Source: Conoideocrella luteorostrata (Eukaryota; Ascomycota; Sordariomycetes; Hypocreales; Clavicipitaceae). Taken from it: a stretch of 39,125 nucleotides of DNA. The notes beneath the pieces were generated by a model. It made no database searches. It was not told the origin of the DNA and saw only the letters and a list, made by a program, of their open reading frames with translations. Positions 29,991 through 39,125 of the stretch are shown here, piece after piece. Position numbers and translations under genes: made by a program. Location of the stretch: NCBI GenBank assembly GCA_032433595.1, contig JASWJB010000366.1, positions 1 to 39,125 of the forward strand. Reading direction: 5' to 3'. Numbering within the stretch: the stretch's first letter is position 1; each line of letters begins with the position of its first letter.

Positions 29991-32861
29991 TCAAAAAGAA
30001 AAGAAATTAGGATCCGGCAGGCCCTGAAACATGTCGCTGAATAGAGGATCATTCATCACCATCTTGGCGCCTCCGCCGTACATCTCGCCACTTCCGTTTA
30101 GCGGAACGCCTAAGCTCTCAAAGTCGAACCCAGCAGGGAAGCCAATGGTCATATCTGTCTGCATGTCCGGCACAGGAGGGACCTGCTGGGTATTCATCCA
30201 TGGGTGCGGCAGTGGGGGTTCCTGGTAATAAGCGGTGGTGTTGGTAGTGGTTGTTTGGGGTTGGGTTTGGGAGGGAGGAGGAGGCTGTCCGGCAGAGATG
30301 GAGTTGTAGTAGGGGCGCGAGGGGGTTGATGTAGATTCCCGGTTCATGGCTACTTCGGAGAGGACTTGGAGGGGGGTAGTGGCTGAGGAGGATTCTTGCT
30401 GCTGTTGCTGTTGCTGTTGTTGGAACTGTGACTGTAGGGATGGGTCTGGGGGTTGTGCGGCTGCGGCTGCGGTTGCGACTCCCACTTCACCTCCAGGCGT
30501 GGAACCTGAGGTATTGTTGCCGGTACCGTTACCATCTGGCTTGCCATCAGCTTTGCCGTGCTTGAGAAACCACGATCTCAGCATGACTAGGACGAGGAGG
30601 AACTTGGAAGCGGGTCTGCACTTGTCGTCTGCTGCGGTGGCACTGAATTTTTCCAGCAGCGCCTCGAGGTAGTACGCCACGCGCATGGTTTCCTTGTTGA
30701 TGACCTTGCCGAGCTCTGAGGAGGGGCTCGACGCAGAAAAGTACATCTTCATGAGGATGACGACCGCGTAGGCAACGCGCACGAATGTGAATACGGGGAG
30801 GCACCGAATGGCAAAGACGTCCATGGCGAGAAAGGTTTGGAATATGTTGTCTATGGCCCGGAGACAGGCCGACAGGGCGTTGATGTGTGCTGCGCTGAGG
30901 GGCTCGCTGCTGACGATGCCGTCTTGGAGGTTGTCTGTCGAAAAGGGGGGGCTGACGTGGTCGGCTTCACCGTCGGAATGGAGCGCCAGTTCGTGCATGT
31001 ACAGATTCAGGATGCCGAATGCCATCTTGAGCGTAGCTGTGATGTATCGAGTCTGTTAGTGCCTTTATAAAGAAAGAACCGAAAGGGGAGAAAAGCAAAG
31101 GAAAAAAAAGCAGAGAAGAGGGACAGGGAAATAACCCGATGAATACTCACGCTGCATCATTTCTTTTGGCACCAATCCGATATACCTGTCTAGGTCTCTT
31201 TCCAAGCCCCTTAGAGTATACTGCGTCCTGACATCCATGATATTCACTGCCGTATCTGGATCATCCATGGCAAGCTGAACGCCGATATCCTCGGCCATGT
31301 GATGTGACCAAATCAAGTGGCAAAAGTACTTGTCCGTGGGATAGGCATCCGGAGACGTTCTCAGCATCTCGAGACTCTCGGTCATGAATGGTGACCATCG
31401 AATCAGATTCGGCCTATGCAGGGACATGGACGTGTTGGCAGCCAAGAAATGGCACGTTAGCCAAGCTCGCCTGCACTCTAAGCTTGTGGGCTCGGGCTGT
31501 GGCTGTCGTTTGAATGGCTGATCTCGTCGATTAAATCCCGCTATGCCTCGTCTCGGCGCTGATTTCTTGCCAAGCCCGATGTCCAGAGCCATCACGGCCG
31601 CCATGTGCACTAGCTGATAGAACTTGAGTTCTTCAAAGTGTTCCGGCGGCCAGTACCATATGACAGCGACATGCAGCGCTTGTACAAGCTCTAGGTTTTT
31701 CTCTCCCACAATGACAATCTTTTCGGCAAAAAGCTCCATTAGTTCCCTCTGGAGAGTCCGCTGGATCTGTTGCGTGTCTGAAGAAGCAGCCGCTATGACC
31801 GCTAGAAACAGGTACGGTTTCGACCTGCGCAGCTCCATGACATGCAAGCTTGGTGGAAACACAACGGCAGGCAAGTGCTGTAGCATATGCTCCTGGTACC
31901 GCTGGAACAACTCGGCTGCTTTCTCCATGCTAATGACTCCGCGATCTATTATATCGGATCTTTGCGCAGGGCCAGAGATGGGCCATTGTGATGTACCGCC
32001 AGTAGGAGGGGACACATTGCTGCTCTCTTCCACGGGACTAACCTGATAATCAAATGTGGCTTTCCGCTTGTGGCCTGCAGTCATCTCGGGCGGATCAAAC
32101 ACAGAAGGACGATATGATCTCGCCGCTTGGCTCTTCTGTACAGGACTGGCTGTCATTCCTTGAGCTTGGCTATGACTCGACAGGCCAGCCTCCAGACCAG
32201 TCCACGACCTCGCCGAATCACTGTTCACCCACAGTCCGGGAAACGCTCCACTCGTCGACGACGACCTTTGCTGTTGTTGTCCAGCAGTGGGCGAGCCCGA
32301 AAAGCCCCCAATATGATCTTCCTGTTGTCCCGCGTGAGCAGCACTACTGCCATGTCCTCCATTTCCCGGTATGGACGTACGAGCCTGCAAACTCGCCGTC
32401 AGAGCATCAATCTTTTTCTCCAGCTCTGACACCCTACTATCTGTCTTCTTCTGCCTCTTCCTCGTCGGCATCGTCACCACACAACTCCTCCCCGCCTTCT
32501 TACATCGTTTGCACGGGGCGCTGTCATCATTCGCATCCGGTTCGCATCGCACCTTGAGGCCGCGGCAAGCCTCACAGGCCCTCGACTTTTTCGCATCGCC
32601 ACCCGCTGCCCCATCGGCATCTTGTTCGGCGCTGTTCCTCTGCTGCTGTAGGAGTTCCCGGCTTGACGTATCATGACTTGATGACGGCCGGTCGGAGCCA
32701 TCGGCGCCGTGGTGGAGAACTGAACGATGGTGAGTCGCTGCTGCTGCTGCCGCTTGACTGGACGGTGAAGAAGTCGATGAAGCGTTCACGGGGCCTCCGG
32801 CGTCCGCAGAAGGCACGCCCTTCCCAGCATGATTTGAGTGCAGTCGAGGGTCCAAGTCCAT
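29991..32861 (-). CDS. Zn2Cys6 fungal-specific transcription factor (War1-like appearance)
   Basis: There are two exons, 32861-31151 and 31036-29991, joined in phase 1 across a 114-base intron with GTGAGT donor, GCACTAAC branch and ATCACAG acceptor; 918 residues. The DNA-binding domain at 96-127 has cysteines at 96, 99, 106, 117, 120 and 127 (CX2CX6CX10CX2CX6C), followed by a basic RKRQKK stretch and a short coiled coil (RVSELEKKIDALTASL). The middle (about 310-600) is a helical fungal-trans-type region (VAVIWYWPPEHFEELKFYQ, CRRAWLTCHFLAANTSMSL). The C-terminal part has Gln and Pro runs and acidic/hydrophobic segments, likely for activation, ending GLPDPNFFSF. The finger and coil resemble the War1/PrtT group of weak-acid or protease regulators, but I give no symbol because target genes cannot be read from sequence. 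It acts in the nucleus. Confidence 0.88.
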
Positions 32862-33811
32862 GTGAATTGGCGGTTGGTCGGCTTCTTCAAGAGCTCGGTA
32901 TTTTTATGTCTCGTTTCAATGGAGTCGCATCTTTGTTGGTGAGAAAAGCGGCAATTGTTGTCGCCGATCCGCCGATGTGGACGCACAAGAGCCGAGAGTG
33001 GGGGGGGGTTTGGTGGAGGGCGTCTCAGTTCGGTCGGCACTCGGGAAACTGGTGAGTACTAGTAGTACGAGTACTTGGCACAGACGTCATTATCTTCAGT
33101 TCAAATCAAATGCGAGCTGCTTCACGATGCAACCGATCAAGGCGCCTCTAAAGAGAAAAGGAAAGCATTCAGAATATGTAATTACGTGCTTAAAGTGAGG
33201 CATTACTAAGATGGTATCATTCTCATTCGTTCGCCAACTCCATAACCATTTCTCTCATCGTAATGAAATAACATAAAAAATGAAAAGGTTACGTCCGCCT
33301 AACCCAAGATCTTGCATAAACATGTAACTGGCGCCAGCACAAGACGCAAAATTCCTCCAGCCGTCAGCGCTAATCCAAGACACCATAGCGAACGCCAACA
33401 AACAGTTCCCAATGATGTGTGAAATACATGTCCTGTAACACTCGCGATTCCCCATGTAAATATCAATTCCGCTTCAGCCGGTGGTGTAGGGTTGATCCCT
33501 AAGTGTTTGAGTGTGCACGTTTGTGTGTTTGTGCGTGAGTATGTATCGGTGTGTCTATTACGGAGATAATGTAGCTCAATCCACATTGTTACCAGCCAAA
33601 TCTGATGTGTAAAAGAATTCAACCGCCTTTCGTCCGTCTATTGTTCGGTTGTATCGTCTTAATCGCCTTTGAAATTCGAATATCCGAGTTCCTCAACCAA
33701 GAAGGCTAATGGTGGTATCATGACGTTCTTTCGATGTATGCGAACCAAAAAAAAAAATAAAAAATTTCAAGGCTTTACTCTATGCGTCAAGCTTCGTCAC
33801 CCAAGCGGGGA
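32862..33811. other. Intergenic region between two minus-strand genes
   Basis: This holds the 3' end of the RhoGAP gene and the promoter of the Zn2Cys6 gene. There is a G9 run at about 33000-33008, a GT-rich stretch at 33505-33553, one near copy of the 9-mer (TTACGGAGA at 33558) and an A8 run near 33748. A 107-codon minus frame at 33299-33622 has no signature. Confidence 0.55.
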
Positions 33812-36800
33812 TCAAATTAATCTCGATTCTTCACGAAGGCGACTCTTGGACCCCTGATGCTGTAAATTCATCATCCCTCCCACGTACATGGAGCTCTCTC
33901 TTCGCTTTTTGTGCATGTTAAGTTGCTGCTCACTGGCCCCATAGTTTTCGCTGGACGATTGGTAGATCGGTCGGTCATAACCAGGCGCAGCCCTCTGACT
34001 TGGGTGGTAGTTATGACCATCGTGACCGGTAGGAATAGAATAACCACTCTCATAAGCTGGGCGACCGCCCAGAGGCGGCGTCGGTGTGCTTCGAGCACCT
34101 TGAACCGTTGATATCAGCGGCGGTGTCGGCGTTGACCTTGAGTGCTCCCTCATATTTTCCATACGCGGCTGACGGTGAGGTGATGCACTGCCAGACGATG
34201 TCGACGGACGCGGTGGTGGCTCAAATCGTTGCGGCACATCAGTATGTCCGTGGGAATCGGACTCGCCATTGGGAGACAGCAGCTCGTACTCGTTAGGATC
34301 GATTCCAAAAATGCCTTCATAATTCTGCAAGAACATGGCGAACACCTGAGCAGGGATGTTGAGCGTCGGTGAGAACACAATGCCAACATTGCGAACATTC
34401 ATCTTATTGCTATCAGCATTGTTTATGATCCTGATCAAGAACGCGATCAAGTATTTCAACAAAGTTGCATTGGCCTGTGGCAGTCTTTGAGCAAGTTCAC
34501 TCAGTTTCGCGACCTTTTCCTGGCGATCTTGAATCTCCGTCGTTGACAAAAAGTCCAGATGAAGGTCTCTTGTCAAAATAGTAGTCGGCAGTTCCCGTAG
34601 ATATAGCTTCAACAGAGATGCCACGGCATGAATGTCATAGTACTGCTCGTCAGTTACGAGATTTATATCACTCTCCACGTTGAACCGCTCACGAAGTTGC
34701 TTGATGACCACATTCGAGCCGCTTAATCGAAAAATGCCTTCCTCCACAATGGCATTCTTGTGATCAAGATATTGTATGCATCGGAAAACGACTGATGGTA
34801 ATGGAACGTCGACATCAACGGGTGGATTGTAGCGAACCGCCTCTGCCAAGGGTGCTCCAAATACCTGTCGAACAGGTCCTTGATGGCTATGTGAGTGGGA
34901 GGGGCCATTCGTGGAGCCGGCATCACTTCCGCCAAACAAGGAGTCTTGTCCATCAGAGGACGAGCGAGTCTTCGGGCCGAATCCGAAAAAGCTTCGTTTC
35001 CGTTGCTTCTTTTCGTCATGCGTTGGGATGGTAAGGCCGGATTTGTTACCCCAAGCAGCCGAATCTGAAATAATCTGGGGGTCCTTTGGAGCGGAAATCA
35101 GCTTGTTAGCTTGCGAGCTCATCGTCTCGTTCACTAGGTTATGTGAGCTGGGCAGCTCAGATAAGGCGGCTGCTCCTTTTTGGGGCGCCTCTCCAGCATG
35201 TGTTGAATCGTATCTGACACCAATGATTGTATCGGAATCGGTATGCTGGTGTTGCGGCTTGCTGTTGCTGCTCTTCTTTGACCTGCTACTGCTGGGATGA
35301 TCTGTCCCAGGAACTTGTCGATCGTGGGTAATTTTGACATTCTGTAGTGGCTCAACATCATCTGGGCCACGGTAGTCTATCCATTGCAGGAGAACATCCA
35401 CCCAGAGATCGCGCTCTCTGTCGCTCTCTGCGCACAAAACATGTTTTACAAGAGCATTAGAGTCCTTCTTCTTCGGTTCCAGGATGAGGAAAGCATGTCG
35501 GTATTGGTTGTCCAATTCCTCGCCAGTGGTTGGTCGCGCCGGCGACTGATTATCGTTGCTCTGACTTTGCGACTGCTTGCCTATCTGAGCACCTTGCAGT
35601 TTGATAGTACCGAGATGTGCTCCGCCAGGGGTCTCGTAGTACTTCAGTTGCGGTCCCTCCAAGGCAAAGAATCTAGCCTTCCAGCCACCAAAGTTCTTGC
35701 CCTTCTTAGTCAGGTAACCGCTTCGAACAGGTCGACCATCTGCTCCTAGTTTGAGACCGTTATTTTCGGGAGTTGGACGGAAAGATGAACCTGTTTCGTC
35801 GGCATTTGGCGGGAGCGTATGTGTTGAGAGGTATTTGCACAGCTCCACAGCCGTAGCCGTGTCAAAAGGTGTATCTAGAAGCTCGTCCATGTATTGCTCC
35901 AGCGCTATCCGCCGTGCGTCTAGTTTCGCAGGGGCATGACCACTAAACAGTGACCGCTCTGGCGTCTTGGCAGTGAAGGCAGTGCACTGCTTCAGCCGCG
36001 CGTCCAATTTCCCCAGAGATACGATGTCCTTCTCCACTCGCCAGAGCTCGCCGTGATCAGCTCGTGATAGAACAGCAAGAGTAAACACCGGATCTTCCTC
36101 TAGTTGGGTCAAGGACATAAGACTTGCTCGTGAAGGCTTCATACGTGAAGAAGCGACTTTAATCTCGATGGATGGCAGTGCATTTGGAGCAAGTAGGAGG
36201 TCAGGGTACTCATCCGTAACTAAACCTTTGTATATCTTTGTACGTTCCGTTGGAGAGGGCAGATTAGCGTCACCGCCACGCTTTCCGTCATTCAGCGGCT
36301 CGATAGGTGAGGATCTAGCTGATCCGGACGGCGGAGAAGACACCAGCGGTGTGTTCGGAGGCAGTACGATTGGTTGGCGAGGTGGGCGAGGAGACAATGG
36401 GGCAGCAGGACCCAGCCGAGCAGACAGAGGGGCGGAAGCAGAATGTTGAACAGCACCGAAAGGACGAGGCGTACTCGGTAGTCCTGGACTGAGCAAGGGC
36501 GGGCCAAAATTGTTTGACCTCTCATTAAGAAGAAAATCCTCTACGGACATGATCTTCTCCGGATCCAGGTCCCGTGGCAAGGCTGAGATACCTGACTTAT
36601 GAGTAGCCGATCGAACCCGACTTTCCGGTTCCATTTTGGTGACATTTCGATTCTGCGCCTCTCTAAATGCAGCAACTTCGCGTTCTCTATCGTCATCATC
36701 TCGAGTTTTGCGACGTCCGCGATTCTCATCAACAATCTCGTTCACTTCTAAGATATCATCGTAATCGGAGTCGCTGTCATCTTCCTCAGCGGACACCGCC

Positions 36801-38869
36801 ATATGACGCCGGACTTGCTGCTTCAACTGCAAAGGTGCTGGTGGTGCCTTTCGAGGAGGCGATGGGAACTGGCCGAGCCCCTTGTCTGGCTGTGGGGACG
36901 GCTCTGACACAGATGAGGATGGAGGAGCAGTTGGTACCTTTGGGGGCGGGACTTTGGGCGGCTCGCTCGGCAGGCTTCGTGATGGCGGCAATGAGATGTT
37001 ATATGGAATCTCTCTCAGTTGCTGGTCGCTCTTGTTTTTAAACGCTTTGTCGGCAGCTTTCTCATCTGCCTCATGATCGTACTTGTCTAACGCATGTTCC
37101 CGTGGCTTAGGCATGATATGTTTAGGGTCCAGCATTTCACTAACTGCGTTTGGCGAAACATGTGGCCTGTCTGCTGGGGGAGTGATTGGATAAGGTGCTA
37201 TTAAAATGTCGACCGGGGAATTCTTTTGACTGTCCGAATCAAGGGACGGAGAATCCAGCGCCTGAGCAGCGGCTTGGGCCTTGGACTCTGGCACTTCAAT
37301 ACGCGGCGATCTTGCGCGGCGATCGGTGCTGCCCTTCGAGGATTCCCCTTGTGACCCAGATGCGGCTTTTATGACCGCGGGGTTGGATATTATTTCCTTG
37401 AGTTTTCTTCTGTATTTTTCCTTCTCCTTGATTGCCGCTTCAAGATCCTTGTTCAATCCCAGAATCATAGCTCTTTGTTTGTCGACTAGTCTCCATAATT
37501 GACTATTTTGTTGTGATTGAGAGTGCTTCTCTTTCAGTAAATGTTCTATGACGGATTCTGGGCTGCCCGCGGTCTGGATCAGGCTCGCAATATCAGTTGA
37601 GCTTTGAGCATCATGCGTGGCCCCTTTACTAGAAGACCCTGATTTTGAGGACAGTACAGAGACAGCTGTGTCGATAGAATTATTTCGGGGCATCGCCTTG
37701 GTCACTTCGTTTGGGTTCGAGGCCATTGTAGCAGCCATGGTCGATCTGGTAGCCTTTGAGGAGCCAAGCGCAGCTGTCGATCCTACAGGCTTGGAGACGC
37801 TCGAAACGCTTCGAGCGTCATTCGGTTGGCTGGGAAAGTTCAATCTGCAGAACATCAAGGGTCAGAAGGGATAAACAAAGCGAGAGATTGCTCTCATGAA
37901 GCCATCAAAAGATCGAAAGCGGAACGGGAAAGGGTACTCGGCGAGTTAATAACGTGAGGTGGCAAGAGCGCGGTGGTCACAGACCTTGAAATTTCCTCCT
38001 CCGGGCTTGATGGATTGGACGAGTCACTATAAAAGGTCGTCTGACCTCCAACAGGCACCTTGGATGTCGGGTTCTCAGTTGATGTGTAGCCAATGGGTCG
38101 ATATCCCTGTTGTGTCGCAAAGCCAGCGGGTTCGGAAACAGTCGTGCTCGATGGAGAGGTCGCCACGTTGCTGGCCGTAGATAGCGGGCTGGGTACTGGT
38201 GGACGAGGAGATCTAGATGGAGAGTAATGGAAAAATAACAAGTCAGCTTCCATGACAGTGTATCATTAATGACAGGACAAATACTCCGTAATTGTGCCTT
38301 AATCGAAAGATAACAAAAAAAATTACAAAAAAAGACCAGGCGCTGAGACCGCGGCCACAACTAACACAGGAGAACCAAGTTTGGTTCAGTATCCGTGGAT
38401 GATCAAGTGTAGGCCCTTGAGATCTCCCTCGTTTCTTAATGCCCTTAGACCGCAGTTTGAACAATAATACATAAGAGCCTGAAGCCAGCAAGCACCAGAA
38501 AAAAGACCTGGTTTAAGGAGTGGACGGGACAGATTTGCAACACACAAGAGCCGTACACACAAGACGATAATATCGCCAAGCCACCAACTTGTTGACTAAG
38601 ACATGGCTCTCGCAATGAACTCACCTTTGCCCTGGATGTGGAAGAGAACCGACAGACGACAGCGACGGCACGTTGATCAGGCGTCCAGTTGTTGGGCTGG
38701 AGGGCTTATCACGGTGAGAAGTTTGAGATCGAGGGGATGAGGAGGAGGCATAAGAACGGCGCGAGTCCCAGTGAATGCCAGATACCGCATAAGTATCAGC
38801 GTCAATGTCTAGGTTCGAGTATGCGTCCGAAGATGATGGTAGGCCAGGCCGGGGCGCATTCTGCGACAT
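33812..38869 (-). CDS. bem3: Bem3-type RhoGAP with PX and PH domains
   Basis: There are three exons: 38869-38625, 38212-37985 and 37844-33812; 4506 coding bases, 1501 residues. Intron 1 is long (412 bases, GTGAGT...TCTAG). Intron 2 (140 bases) uses a weak donor GTCTGT with a good CTGCAG acceptor; phase 2 on both sides gives EEEISR|LNFPSQPND. Domains: disordered Ser/Pro-rich N terminus; coiled coil at about 250-310 (IEHLLKEKHSQSQQNSQLW); PX-like region at about 710-830 (FTLAVLSRADHGELWRVEKD); PH domain at about 863-980 (SGYLTKKGKNFGGWKARFF); RhoGAP at about 1150-1335 with the Arg finger in GIFRLSGSN and the later NVGIVFSPTL; Ser/Pro-rich tail. Bem3 stimulates GTP hydrolysis by Cdc42 at growth sites and is guided by phosphoinositides through PX and PH. 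Start chosen at the first ATG of the exon that gives MSQNAPRPG; an upstream GTG/ATG-poor frame is unlikely. Confidence 0.9.
38213..38624 (-). other. Long first intron of the Bem3-type gene
   Basis: This 412-base intron is much longer than the other introns here (57-171 bases). It has a consensus donor and a pyrimidine-rich TCTAG acceptor, and it holds one exact TACTCCGTA copy (38282-38290). A small additional exon inside it cannot be excluded, but none is needed for phase. Confidence 0.6.
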
Positions 38870-39125
38870 GGTCCCGTTTATGCAGCGCGCGCAGCCGATG
38901 ACCACAGCCTCTCCGCAAAAATTGGAGTGGGGAGGGCGTCAGGGCGTCTGAACATCTGAGCTCCTAGGCGAGTGAACGGGCAGCCACAAACGACCTCAGC
39001 CGTGGCTGTCTTGCCCAGTTTGTCGCTCTCTGCTGCTGCCGGGCTAGGCGTACGGAGTATGGAAGGGGGACCAGACCTCTCAGGCGTATCGCTAATACCG
39101 TCCTTGCCGGAAGACTGAACCAAAA
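38870..39125. promoter_or_regulatory. Upstream region of the Bem3-type gene
   Basis: This should hold the 5' leader and part of the promoter of the RhoGAP gene. A TACGGAGTA copy lies at 39051-39059. A minus frame here is open to the right edge but has no recognised domain. Confidence 0.4.

Noticed and set aside
33299..33622. 107-codon minus-strand frame between the RhoGAP and Zn2Cys6 genes
   Set aside because: Low-complexity GT-rich DNA produces part of it and no conserved motif is visible; it is probably 3' UTR sequence.

Overview
The window is nuclear DNA of a filamentous ascomycete (Pezizomycotina). The overall look suggests Sordariomycetes, possibly Hypocreales, but that is inferred from gene style and not proven. 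The evidence is: short spliceosomal introns with GTRNGT donors and CTAAC-type branch sites, long 1-6 kb intergenic stretches, and typical fungal protein families (Zn2Cys6 regulator, Bub2-type TBC protein, PX-PH-RhoGAP, Izh-type PAQR, WLM protease, SulP sulfate permease).

Layout, left to right. A DJ-1/PfpI-like gene is cut by the left edge (minus). A multi-exon membrane glycosyltransferase family 2 gene follows (minus); its 5' exons look damaged. About 3 kb without a recognisable gene comes next and holds a 247-bp AT-rich element with 25-bp terminal inverted repeats. Then come a THOC5-like THO/TREX subunit (minus), an Izh3-type PAQR membrane protein (plus), a Bub2-type mitotic-exit GAP (minus) and a SulP-STAS sulfate permease (plus). 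A short region carries a well-formed but apparently gene-less promoter and simple repeats. A WLM/Wss1-like zinc metalloprotease (plus) is followed by a 5.9-kb gene desert. The right part holds a serine-rich protein with several RRxS sites (plus), a Zn2Cys6 transcription factor with a War1-like look (minus) and a large Bem3-type RhoGAP (minus).

I do not see a biosynthetic cluster or an operon-like system. The genes are ordinary single-copy cell-biology genes: mRNA export, mitotic checkpoint, polarity, sulfate uptake, DNA-protein crosslink repair and a sterol/zinc-linked membrane receptor. They share no obvious pathway. Exon coordinates were worked out by hand from splice motifs, reading phase and family knowledge. 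Phases close to an exact multiple of three in every complete gene except the glycosyltransferase, where the model that looks most homologous is one base short.

The most striking non-genic signal is a 9-mer, TACTCCGTA/TACGGAGTA. I count it 18 times, always outside coding exons, and it is densest at 24.8-26.5 kb, where copies fuse into palindromes. The other points worth a second look are the lesion (or splice rescue) in the glycosyltransferase, the TIR element, and the orphan promoter at 19.6 kb.
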